From the NCBI GenBank assembly GCA_965153455.1, contig OZ234501.1:6138001-6202000 (forward strand): a DNA stretch of 64,000 nt, written 5' to 3'. The position numbers and the translations under genes are program-made. Position 1 is the stretch's first letter. The number at the start of each line of letters is the position of its first letter. Under the pieces are notes generated by a model. It was not told the origin of the DNA and made no database searches. It saw nothing but the letters and a program-made list of their open reading frames with translations. The DNA is from Sphagnum compactum (Eukaryota; Bryophyta; Sphagnopsida; Sphagnales). Of the stretch, positions 26,333-47,747 are shown one piece after another.

Positions 26333-26605
26333 AATCGAGGTCCTAAGAGAGGTCCGTAGTTTGGCTAAAACGGAGACCCGAGAGGAGGATGTGATATAGT
26401 CGAGGTCCCAAGAGAGTTCCAAAGTCTGGCTAAAAGGGAGACCCGGAAGGAAGGTTGTGATATAGTCCAGGTCCCAAGTCTGGCTAGGTAAATTGGGAGA
26501 CCCGGGAGGAGGATGTGAAATAGTCGAGGTCCCAAGAGATGTCCAAAGTCTGGCTAAAAGTGACATCCAGGGAGGATTTGATATAATCGAGGTCCCAAGA
26601 GCCAG
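26333..26605. repeat. Tandem repeat, about 63 bp, five copies, upstream of the protease gene
   Basis: Units carry GAGGTCCCAAGAG, then AAGTCTGGCTAAAA, then GGGAGACCCGGGAGGAGGAT and TGATATAGTC. The GGTCC anchors lie at about 26337, 26402, 26468, 26526 and 26589 (periods 58-66 bp). The array is unusually GC-rich for this spacer and ends about 1 kb before the protease start codon. Confidence 0.85.
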
Positions 26606-26759
26606 CGCGGGGGTTGCTGTCGAGGTGTTAACAATTGAAGGGCGACGATGGCTGGCGATGGTCCAAAGTGGCTAAATGGGCTGGCGATGGTCCAAGGTTC
26701 GGCAAGGAGGAGTAGTGGCGAAACACGGCGAAAGGGTTGACGAGGGAGTGGCGATACCT

Positions 26760-27569
26760 GGGTCCCGCCACTCTTCTTCTTCGTTCTTCCCCTTCGCGTC
26801 CTCTCGCTCTTTCTCTCTCTCTCCCCGTCTCTGTGTGTCTTTGTTCGCTGCTTCTCTCTCTGTCCGATCACGACACACTCTTCCATTGCATGTGCACGAC
26901 GCACTCTTTGCTTCTTTTGCTTCCTGCACAGACCCATCTCGTCGTCAAACGAGCTGCAGAGCTTCTTCTCCTGCCTATCTCAGTCGTCGTCTCCAAGCTC
27001 CAAACCCTAAATTGCACCCGTGTCCATTCCCGAAACCCTGAATCATAAGCTTTTGTTTCTTGTCGCAGAAGCTCGCGAGATTCAGCTAGCGAGCTATCTA
27101 CTCTCTCTGTCTCTGTCTCTCCTACACGTGTCTGAGTAGTGGCGTGGAGGCAGACGATTCGTGTGGGATCGGATTTTTAGGGTTTTGGGAGCTTTCGTGT
27201 CTCGGCTCTGTGAAGCAGAGAGGGGACGAGCACTTTGAGGTGCAGTTGGCGTTTCTCTGAGGTGGATATGTGTCTGTTTGTCCCTCTGTGGTTGACTTCT
27301 GTGTGTTCAGTGGATTTTGGAAGAGGGACGGGTTCTGTTTTGTTTTTTCAGTAATTGATCGAGGTTTTTTCCAGGGTTTCTCGGATTTTCTTCCTGCGTG
27401 TGGGGGGCTGGGGATGATGGGTTGTGCGAATCATCGCGGTCTTTTGCAAAGAAATTAGTTCTAGAGGTTTGTGTTGTTGTGGGGAATTTTGGGTCGCAGG
27501 AGTCAAATTTTGTGGGCGGTGGGTGACCAGATCAGAGGCGTGGCTGGAGATCCGAATTTAACTGCGCCA
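26760..27569 (+). promoter_or_regulatory. Promoter and 5' leader of the UBP12/13-type gene
   Basis: This GC-richer region holds CT-rich runs (about 26800-26870 and 27095-27125) and telomere-type motifs: CCAAACCCTAAATT near 26998 and TTTTTAGGGTTTTGG near 27174. It directly precedes the protease start. Pyrimidine patches and telo-box motifs are common near plant transcription starts. The exact start site, and whether the leader is spliced, cannot be seen. Confidence 0.5.
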
Positions 27570-39044
<11,475 letters not shown>

Positions 39045-40139
39045 CCAAAGCTGCAGTTACAAGGGTGAGGCTGGTGTGGGAAGGTATCAGCTGTAAAATG
39101 TGGAGCAAGGGTGGAGAGAAGTAAAATGCATGCATATTCTGGAGGGTTTTTGCCCTCTCACAGCTCATGTCGTGCTAAATTCTGGTCACCAGGGACTGCT
39201 TGCACTTTGCCTACTGGTCTCTGTGTTTGTTTCTGATGGATTTGTATCTAATTCTCCCCCATGGTGAGTGGGTATCTGCACTGTCAACCTAGCAGTGCAG
39301 CCGGCTTCTTCAAGAAAAGAGAACGAGAATAATCCAATTTTCATCGCGATTATATATAGTAGCTTTCCCCCCCCACTGCACACTTTGTAGTTCCACTATG
39401 CTCAACAATCATATGATGAGTACAATATGACTTCTGTATTGCATCCTAAGTCAATAGCTGTAGTGTGTAGATCAGATACTGGTCATAACGCATAGTAGTA
39501 TAATCCATGCAGAAATTGAGAATCTCCTCTCTGTGGCATCATGTTTGTCATGAACCCCTTTTTTCTAAGCCAAGTGTTCAGTGTATAGATGTAGTTGAGA
39601 ATTTGTGAACAGGGGAAGAAGGTGCACGTTGTGTAACATTGTGTGATTGTGATGACTATTGATATCTTGCAATTGATGTTGTCTGATGCCCCCCTATGTT
39701 GATGTTCTGGTCTAGATTTATCCCATATGATGCTCCACATTTTATCCCATATTCCTTGCCCAAACGGAAGAGTTAAACCATTGAGTGGTAGTAATGTCCA
39801 AAGTTTGGAAACTTCCATTTGGATGTTTGTTTTTTTGGTTGCGAGGTTTGAATTTTTTGATTGTCTATCTAGGGGTGATGAGCTAAATCAATGAGGGTTG
39901 TGTTCTTTCTCTCCCTATTTTTTTCACCATAGCTTCTTGCCATTGGATTTAGTGTGTGTTCAAGCTTTCTTTTCTGTTTCTGGTGCTTTGGGTTGATGAT
40001 GGCATACACTTAGAAGCATTCAATTCTTACTGTACAGACTGTTGTTGTTAAATTCTTGTTTGCAACTTGTATCGATTCTTTCAATTTACAAAAGAAATCA
40101 CCAAATCATAAATTTGTTTCCAATTGAGTGAAAAATGAA
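39045..40139. other. 3' flank of the protease gene and spacer
   Basis: The first few hundred bases after the stop probably hold the 3' UTR, with T-rich sequence but no unambiguous poly(A) signal. A poly-C run lies at 39368-39375. No further gene is recognised. Confidence 0.45.
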
Positions 40140-40199
40140 CAATGAAGGTTCATCAAAGTGGAACAAGCGTATAAAGAAAGCTAACTCTTCCAATTGAAA

Positions 40200-41322
40200 C
40201 GCATCGATGGAGATTCAAACTCGAAACTGGAGACAACCTAACTGGGAGCATGGCGAGTTCTTGCATTCATTAAGGCAAAGTGTGATGAGCATGTGATTGC
40301 TTTGGATATACTCAACCCACAAAGCATGTTCAAAATTGTTTTGGTGAAGCTGAGGAAGATTTTCAGCTATTATCATGGCTGCATGAGTCTCCCAACACAA
40401 AAGAAACAACCCTAGATGCAAAGACAAGTGAGGGTTAATCTCAGGAGATTTTAAGAACTTTTAAGCTTACTAGATATTGAGCTTGTAAAACAAAATTGCC
40501 TTCCATCTACTATGATTTTTTCACAAGAGCATCTATGACCAATTACTAGAATTCATGGGGAGCAGGCCAAGCTTCAACCAACCTCATGTCTGGATGTCAT
40601 GAAAGAAGCAAAACACAATGTTCAATCCCATTGTCTTGATGTTAATGAATATACAAAATAAGACATCAACCTTGATGCTTCTATAAATCCCCCAAAGTTT
40701 TATTAAAGCTAGCCTTTCATGGAAAACCTTTATGATCAAACACCTCACACATTGCCTTTTGCTCGTTGAAGGTCCTTCATGGAAGTTATGACTAAACCTT
40801 TAACTAAACCTATGGATGGCAACCCAATGCACACTCTTGTCAATACCCTCACATCAAAACCTCAAATACTAGCGTCAGACAACAAACAAGTTCATAATGT
40901 TGTAGGCAATGGATTTTAGAAGGTAGGGTGCACAAGTGTTAAACGTTCCTATTCTTCTACACAAAATCGTGACAAACACACACAAAAAGGGGAATTAGAT
41001 GCTCATTGAATCACTTGAGAATATGCACGAATCAAGCATGCTTATGATGAAGGAAAAAAATAAAATCCATGAAAAACAATGTGAAATCTAAAAGACTTTC
41101 TTTTAAAAAGTAGCTAGAATATTTTAATAGTCAAAACAAGGTCATCCATGAGATGAACATGAACAAGGTGAAGGTGATCACAAGCTTAACGAAAATCATC
41201 AACATGGTGTTTATGAAAGACAATAGAAGTGGAGGTGTTAGTAATGTTAACATACTAGAACAAGAAGACATTGATGTATTAAATCTAGCAACTAAATTTT
41301 CAACTAACCTTGATGAAAAGTA
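40200..41322 (+). pseudogene. Decayed trihelix / Myb-SANT-like gene
   Basis: Plus-strand sequence reads in broken frames as a plant trihelix-like protein. A segment near 40230-40345 resembles the W-x-E-x-E-x-hydrophobic DNA-binding region. CKDK followed by a stop where Trp is expected and then GLISGDFKNF lies near 40418-40460. FFHKSIYDQLLEFMGSRPSF lies near 40518-40575. A charged C-terminal stretch ends at a stop near 41322. The pieces are in order but separated by frameshifts and in-frame stops, so no intact product can be made. The family assignment comes from recalled conserved blocks of a plant trihelix/SANT group and is moderate at best. It could be host-derived or the DNA-binding partner gene of a transposon. 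Confidence 0.45.
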
Positions 41323-41339
41323 GAATTGAAAATGCTCAT

Positions 41340-41590
41340 GAATTGACAACTTTAGGATTCTGCAATGAAGCATCTAAAGGCAACCCAATAGGCATGATAA
41401 ATTCCGTTTGGCAATCAAACTTACAACTTGGGGATTCTACAACAAAAATAGCTAAAAGTACCACAATAGGATGATAGATTCAATTTAGCAACCAAATGAT
41501 GGATTCAATCCAACAACCAAATGATAAAAAAACCTACAACTTGGCGATTCTATAGCAAAGAGTAGCTCAAAACAACACATGACAATTGAA
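41340..41590. repeat. Degenerate repeat, three copies
   Basis: A motif like ACTTGGGGATTCTACAAC followed by AAA-rich and AACCAAATGAT sequence recurs near 41344, 41423 and 41531. The copies are diverged and the spacing is irregular (79 and 108 bp). Confidence 0.5.
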
Positions 41591-42960
41591 TTTTGAAAAT
41601 CAAATAAATTGATGCAAGAAAAGTTAAAGATCAAAATTTATTAACTAATCATGTTACATTTCTTTGTCATCCAAGGAAAACACATAACTCCCTACACATC
41701 GCATCTTTAAATCTTTCTCCCCGCTCAATTGTATGGATTCCTTCTATAGGTTTTGCATTGAATATGTTAAGCATGTTCACTTATGGACTGACCTACACAT
41801 AATGATCCTCAATAATTCTCATCTATTTTTGAATGAAAGATTATGTTTGGGACCAAAACATGTTATGTAAAATACAATAGAAAATGAACACATCTAGTAC
41901 GAAGGATACATTTAAGTTTAATTTTGGTAGGATTCTTGAATTATTTTTTGAATATGACAAAGCCTTCTCAATAACTAAATGGCCATGTTTGTGTTTCCTA
42001 TTGTATAAAAGTTCTAAGATAAAATGCTAGCCTTTTTTCCATATGGAGTCATTATCCATGAAATCAATGGATATCCCTTATCACCCAAAATGTAAAGGAA
42101 AAACCCATTTTGAAATTTTTTGCCAAGCTCAAACAACCCATTGTATTAAGCTTCAATGTACAAGTCTTACACAACACCCTTGAATCATTAACATTATTTA
42201 GAAGCCCAACAAAAATGTCAATAAATGTTCTACTACAATCAACAACTTGTGCCATGATGTTATAACCCCTGATTTTGTGATAAAATAATTTTCTTTTGCT
42301 ACCTTCAAGTTTTACAATGGAGATGTGGGTTACCTTGAACACTAGGAAGACCATACCATTGTTTGAACTCTTATGTGACAATGATCATTGCAAGACCTTG
42401 AGGTTCAATAACCAAACCATTGTAAACAAAATTGATGATATAAACAAACTTGTATAAAATACGAAACATTTTGGACTTTCCATTACCAAAAAACTCAAAA
42501 ATTTGCACCTTGAACTAGTTTATAAAATGCACAACAAACTCAAATTTGCACATTACTTGATTTCTTGTGTTTGGTATCATGTTTCTAAATGATGGACTGT
42601 AATTGTTCTACAATTCTAAACAAAACATCTTTAGTTGTAGGGAAATTTTCTACCCACCAATCTTCTTCATATTCTTTAATAAGAAACCTCAACAACCATG
42701 TTATACTACAATGTTTCAAGGCGAAAACACACTAAGCCCTACCCCAAATTGTATTCACAAATATAATCTTTTTGCAATAATTGTTTCTGAAAACATATGG
42801 ACATCACATCTTGGATTATTTTGCTTATTTTTAAATATATTTGAATAGCTTCAAACTTAAGCTAGTCAATTATTTTTAAGAATCCAACAAACGTTGAAAA
42901 ACTTGAACGTATGAAGTATATTTGTTACAAAATAATACTTGTCACAAAGTTTATATTTCA
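41591..42960. other. AT-rich spacer, no gene recognised
   Basis: Neither strand shows a supported gene or an obvious repeat. Confidence 0.5.
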
Positions 42961-42966
42961 AAACTA

Positions 42967-43480
42967 GAATTTTACTGTATTTCCCTTTCCTTGTTTCATT
43001 TGTTTCCATTCTTTTTTTATAGTTTTTGTGTTTTTACTTTTTTTTGTTTATGTTTGTTTCATGTTTTAATTTTTTCTATTCTTATTTTGTCTATCTTCAT
43101 TTTTTTTCTATTTTTATGCATTTATTTAATTATTTAGTTTCTATTTTCTTTTTCAAATTTTTTTACTTTTTCTAATATGTTTTTAAATAAAAATAATTAA
43201 AAAAATTATTTTTGTTTGATTAGATGCAGGTTTGAAGTTTGGAAAAAGAAGACAAACCTCATTTTTTTTTCAAGTATGGTTTTTTTTCTCTTTCTTTTGC
43301 TTTTTGTTTTGTTTCTTATTTTTTGTCATCTATTTTTTAATTTTCTTTTAAGATTATTTTACTGTATTTCCCTTTTTTGTTTCATTTAAGTGTTTACAAA
43401 AAAATTCTAATTGTTAAAGTGTTTTTTTGTTTTTTTTTTCTAGTTTTTCCCTTTTTAAAAATATATATTTGTAATGTTTG
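42967..43480. repeat. T-rich dispersed repeat, partial copy 1
   Basis: Starts near TTTTACTGTATTTCCCTTTCC and contains the block GTTTGAAGTTTGGAAAAAGA at about 43228. It runs into CTAATTGTTAAAGTGTTTTT. The same order recurs at about 45570-46090 and 47075-47560. Confidence 0.85.
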
Positions 43481-43737
43481 GATGGATGACAGTTTATTTC
43501 CTTCCCATTCTTGGTGGGTAGAAAGTTGCAGTGTCAGACTCAGTAGAGGGATGGTGTGCCGGCTTTTAAAAAAAGTTTCTAATTGTTAAAGTGTTTTTCT
43601 ATTTTTTTTTAAAAGTTTTTTTAAAAAAATATATATATATTGTTCTGTTTGGATGGATGACGGTTTATTTCCTTCCCATTCTTGGTGGGGCAGAAAGCTG
43701 CAGTGTCAGACTCAGTAGAGATGGTGTGCAGCCGGCA
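43399..43737. repeat. Tandem duplication of about 170 bp
   Basis: Two adjacent units run from TTCTAATTGTTAAAGTG through TTTGGATGGATGAC, then TTTCCTTCCCATTCTTGGTG, to AGTGTCAGACTCAGTAGAG and GTGTGC. Copies lie at about 43399-43565 and 43577-43737. The junction-distal end continues into a GGACGATGGGACGAATGAACG array. Confidence 0.85.
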
Positions 43738-44900
43738 ACCTCGGAGCTTCCGGGGTGTCGATTCGCATGGACGACCGGATAGATGGACAGAGGGACGATG
43801 GGACGAATGAACGATGGGACGGATTCAGGGGAAGCTTCATTTCATCCCGACGTCCTTTAATAATGTAACTAGTTTGAACCCCGTGCCTAATGCAAAGGTG
43901 TGTGTATTTGACGATACATATTACAAAATTACAACTACAAACTACATTTCCAAAACCTCTCTATATACCACATTCCGCATGTATTCATTGGGACCCTGCC
44001 GGCTGAAAATCTTGATGTTTGCACTGCTTGTGACCATCATCCATCCCACCTTTGTGGTGTGTGCTGCTGGCTGTTGGTTCACTTTAGCCAATAATAAATG
44101 ACCTCAAATTTGTAAAGCACTTGGCAGAATTGTTTTAGTGTATCTTGAGGGCACATTATCAAGCGGAATTTGTTCTTTACAAAGGTTAGGGCATTTCAAT
44201 TTTCAAAACTACCTATCTTTATTTTTTAATTATTTAAAAAAAATTCTTGTGAAATCTGCTTGTGCTTTGCTTGACGAAGGATAATTTACCCTTGGTGTGA
44301 AGCTTTCTCAAAAACAAATAATGGCCCCTCAGCTCCACCTAAATAAGATTCTTTGTCAAATGATAGATAGGCCGCCAAACTTGATTGCAAGAAAACAAAA
44401 ACAACAACAATTAAAAAGGGAACTCAAGAGGGAGGGAAAATGAAACTACTTGCCTGAATTGGAATTGCAATTTTCAGGTTTTCTAAGTGCACGTCAGGGT
44501 GTATTTGGCCCTTTTGGTCTGATATTGATATCAGACCCCCTTCGGGCCGGGCATGCCTTTCCTAGACAGCGACACATATTTCTGCCTGGGTTTTCTTCCC
44601 TGTATGATGCCATCCATGGATGGATGACGAGACGGACGGATGGATGACGAGACGGATGACGTGCCTAATGCACAGGTGTGTAAATAAATGAACATTAAAT
44701 AAAACTGATGTTTTCTTGGGGGGTAGAACAGGCACAGTTCCATGATGACAATGCCCAGAGATCTATTTCCAAAGTTATTTTGCAGATTTTATTGGAGTAT
44801 AATGTCTCTGGGGGGCAGATTAAGAACAAACCGGAGTGGTCTGAATCGACAGATTACATCGTGTAATAATCCATTATTTTGCCCTGATCATTGTCCTCAA
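43738..44900. other. Spacer with short GATG-type arrays
   Basis: Contains GGATGGATGACGAGACGGACG arrays near 43780-43825 and 44610-44660. The motif GTGCCTAATGC-A-AGGTGTG occurs near 43883 and 44661 and recurs beside other repeats of this cluster. No gene recognised. Confidence 0.55.
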
Positions 44901-44919
44901 ACTTGTGAATGTCGAGATT

Positions 44920-45260
44920 GAACACTCTGGATACGTTGGTTACACACTGGAATGGGTTTAATTCCCTCCCCCATTCAACATTTTGGATAAGTTGGTTACA
45001 TTACTGGAATGGGTTTGGTTCCCTCCCCCCATTGAACATTCTGGATAAGTTGGTTACATTACTTGAATGGGTTTGGTTCCCTCCCCCCATTGAACATTCT
45101 GGATAAGTTGGTTACATTACTGGAATGGGTTTGGTTCCGTCCCCCATGGAACATTCTGAATAAGTTGATTACGCACTTGAATGAGTTTGGTTCCTTGCCC
45201 CATCGAACATTCCGGATACGTTGGTTACGTACTGGGATAGGTTGGTTACGCACTGGAACC
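44920..45260. repeat. 57-58 bp minisatellite, about six copies
   Basis: Units read TTGAACATTCTGGATAAG, TTGGTTACATTACTGGAATG and GGTTTGGTTCCCTCCCCCC. Unit starts at 45031, 45089 and 45146 give periods of 58 and 57 bp. Flanking copies are more diverged and the last ones are truncated. The array ends at AACCCCGTGCCTAATGCACA. Confidence 0.9.
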
Positions 45261-46100
45261 CCGTGCCTAATGCACAGGTGTGTTATTTCAACAATGTTTG
45301 GTTCATGTTTTAGTTTTTTTTCAAAACTTTTATCTTTTTTATTTTTTATTTTTATATGTTTTCTGTTTTTATTATTATTTTGTATAATAATAAAAAGTGT
45401 TTCTTTTTCACTTTTGTATTTTTTTTTATTTGGATGCAAGTTTGAAGTTTGGAGAAAGAAGACACACCTCATTCTTTTGCAAGTAGGGTTTTTCTTCATT
45501 ATTATAAGTTTTGTTTTTTCTTGTTTTCTACTCTTTATTTGTTTTCTGCTTTTTTGTAATTTTTTTCTTTTGAAATGATTTTACTGTATTTCCCTTTCCT
45601 TGTTTTTGTTTCCATTCCTTTTTTATAGTTTTTGTGTTTTTACTTTTTTTTGTTTATGTTTGTTTCATGTTTTAATTTTTTCTATTCTTATTTTGTCTAT
45701 CTTCATTTTTTTCTATTTTTATGCGTTTATTTATTTATTTAGTTTCTATTTTCTTTTCAAAAAAATTCTATTTTTTCTAATATGTTTTATGATAAAAATA
45801 ATTTATTTTTTTTTCTTACTTTTTGTTTGATTAGATGCAGGTTTGAAGTTTGGAAAAAGAAGACAAACCTCATTTTTTTTTTCAAGTATGGTTTTTTTTC
45901 TCTTTCTTTTGCTCTTTGTTTGGTTTCTTATTTTTTGTCATCTATTTTTAAATTTTCTTTTAAGATTATTTTACTGTATTTCCCTTTTTCGTTTCATGTT
46001 TAAGTGTTTACAAAAAGTTTCTAATTGTTCAAGTGTTTTTCTGTTTTTTTTTTTTTTCTAGTTTTTTCCCTTTTTCAAATATATATTTGTTCTGTTTGGA
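45258..46100. repeat. T-rich dispersed repeat, full copy 2
   Basis: Runs from AACCCCGTGCCTAATGCACA through TTTCAACAATGTTTGGTTCA to TCTGTTTGGATG. Inside, two related halves each carry GTTTGAAGTTTGGA-AAAGAAGACA-ACCTCATT (at about 45438 and 45842), so the unit is itself an internal duplication of about 400 bp. It is nearly identical in order to 46763-47560. Confidence 0.88.
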
Positions 46101-46762
46101 TGTGTTCATCCATTGAAGAGCCCTCAGGAGCAGGCTTTCCCCTATATTTCATAACTTTATTTTTGCTGCATGGTGATATCATTGAAGTACCTTACTACCT
46201 TGGAAGCTTTGACACTAATTATATTATTTTTATAAATTTTGAGATTAAAGAAAATTGGAAGAAATAAATCATTTCAAGGAAAATATAGATTCTTTTGAAA
46301 TATTAAGGATTTTTTTGACATGGAATATTTATAATTAATTATTTATTTGACAGATATGTGTTGAAGCTGTCCCCTCTACTACAATAATCAGATATCCATA
46401 GGTAGGGTGTTTTTAGGAAAAGCTATTAGTCCAGGCCAAAAATAGTGGCAGCCAATTTTAGGAATAGAATTTCCATGCAACCAATCAGAAGTCGTGTCAT
46501 GCAGTGAAGGGGCCTCCCTTTTTGCCTTGTGGGTGGAGGGAGGGAGGGGGGGGAGAGGAAGGGGATTTTTTTGGCAAGTTGTGTTTGGTGTGGAGAGTGG
46601 ACTGTCCACTATTCACTTTCCACTTGGACAGTAGATACTCACCCTTTCCATGCATGCTTTGTCAAATGTTGTCCTCCTTTCACCCCCATTTAAGCCGGAT
46701 GACGGGATGGATGAAATGTCCGTCCGACTTAAATAGACGGATGACGGGATGCATGGATGACT
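46101..46762. other. Spacer between repeat copies
   Basis: Mostly unique sequence with a poly-G/GGGAGG run near 46539-46565 and GACGGGATGGATGA-type units near 46697-46765. No gene recognised. Confidence 0.5.
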
Positions 46763-47560
46763 GAACCCCGTGCCTAATGCACAGGTGTGTTATTTCAACA
46801 ATGTTTGGTTCATGTTTTAGTTTTTTTTTTTAAACTTTTATCTTTTTTATCTTTTATTTTTATATGTTTTCTGTTTTTATTATTATTTTGTATAATAAAA
46901 ATAAAGTGTTTTTTTTTCACTTTTGTATTTTTGTTTATAAGTTTGAAGTTTGGAGAAAGAAGACACACCCCATTCTTTTACAAGTAGGGTTTTTCTTCAT
47001 TATTATAAGTTTTATTTTTTTCTTATTTTCTACTCTTTATTTGGTTTCTTCTTTTTTGTAATTTTTTTCTTTTAAAATGATTTTACTGTATTTCCCTTTC
47101 CTTGTTTCATTTGTTCCCATTCCTTTTTTATAGTTTTTGTGTTTTTACTTTTTTTTGTTTATGTTTGTTTCATGTTTTAATTTTTTCTATTCTTATTTTG
47201 TCTATCTTCATTTTTTTTCTATTTTTATGCGTTCATTTATTTATTTATTTTCTATTTTCTTTTCCAAACAATTTCTAGTTTTTCTAATATGTTTTACAAT
47301 AAAAAAAATTTTGTTTGATTAGATGCAGGTTTGAAGTTTGGAAAAAGAAGACAAACCTCATTTTCTTTTCAAGTATGGTTTTTTTTCTCTTTCTTTTGTC
47401 ATCTATTTTTTAATTTTATTTTTTAGATTTTTTTACTATATTTCCCTTTTTTGTTTCATGTTTAAGTGTTTACAAAGTTTCTAATTGTTAAAGTGTTTTT
47501 CTGTTTTTATTTTTTTTCTAGTTTTTTCCCTTTTTAAAATATATTTGTTCTGTTTGGATG
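46763..47560. repeat. T-rich dispersed repeat, full copy 3
   Basis: Begins GAACCCCGTGCCTAATGCAC and follows the same block order as copy 2. The GTTTGAAGTTTGGA blocks fall at about 46940 and 47330, and it ends at TCTGTTTGGATGGATGACAG. A few internal deletions distinguish it from copy 2. Confidence 0.88.
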
Positions 47561-47620
47561 GATGACAGGATGGATGATGGGATGGATGACGGGATGGATG
47601 ATGGACGGATGGATGGATAG
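47554..47620. repeat. GGATGGATGACGG array
   Basis: Five to six units of GGATGGATGA[C/T][A/G]G in tandem at the end of repeat copy 3. Similar arrays end other members of this cluster. Confidence 0.9.
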
Positions 47621-47686
47621 AAAGCTTCATTTCATCCCGAAGCCTCACGACGTCCTTTACTATATAGAATAATGATGTTCTCAATC

Positions 47687-47742
47687 GCGCTGTAGCGAGT
47701 GTTGCTTCTTCGGTGCGCTGTAGCGAGTGTTGCTTCTTCGGT
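47687..47742 (+). repeat. 28 bp perfect tandem duplication at the hydrolase start
   Basis: Two exact 28 bp units (47687-47714 and 47715-47742) begin GCGCTGTAGCGAGTG. They end five bases before the preferred start ATG at 47748. The second unit overlaps an in-frame upstream ATG at 47727. Confidence 0.92.
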
Positions 47743-47747
47743 GCAGA

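Noticed and set aside
44920-45260. CRISPR-like array
   Set aside because: The units are directly tandem 57-58 bp repeats without unique spacers, in a plant nuclear context.
42922-47322. Many Phe/Leu-rich open frames of 60-170 codons
   Set aside because: They come from T-rich low-complexity repeat sequence, recur with each repeat copy and have no domain content.
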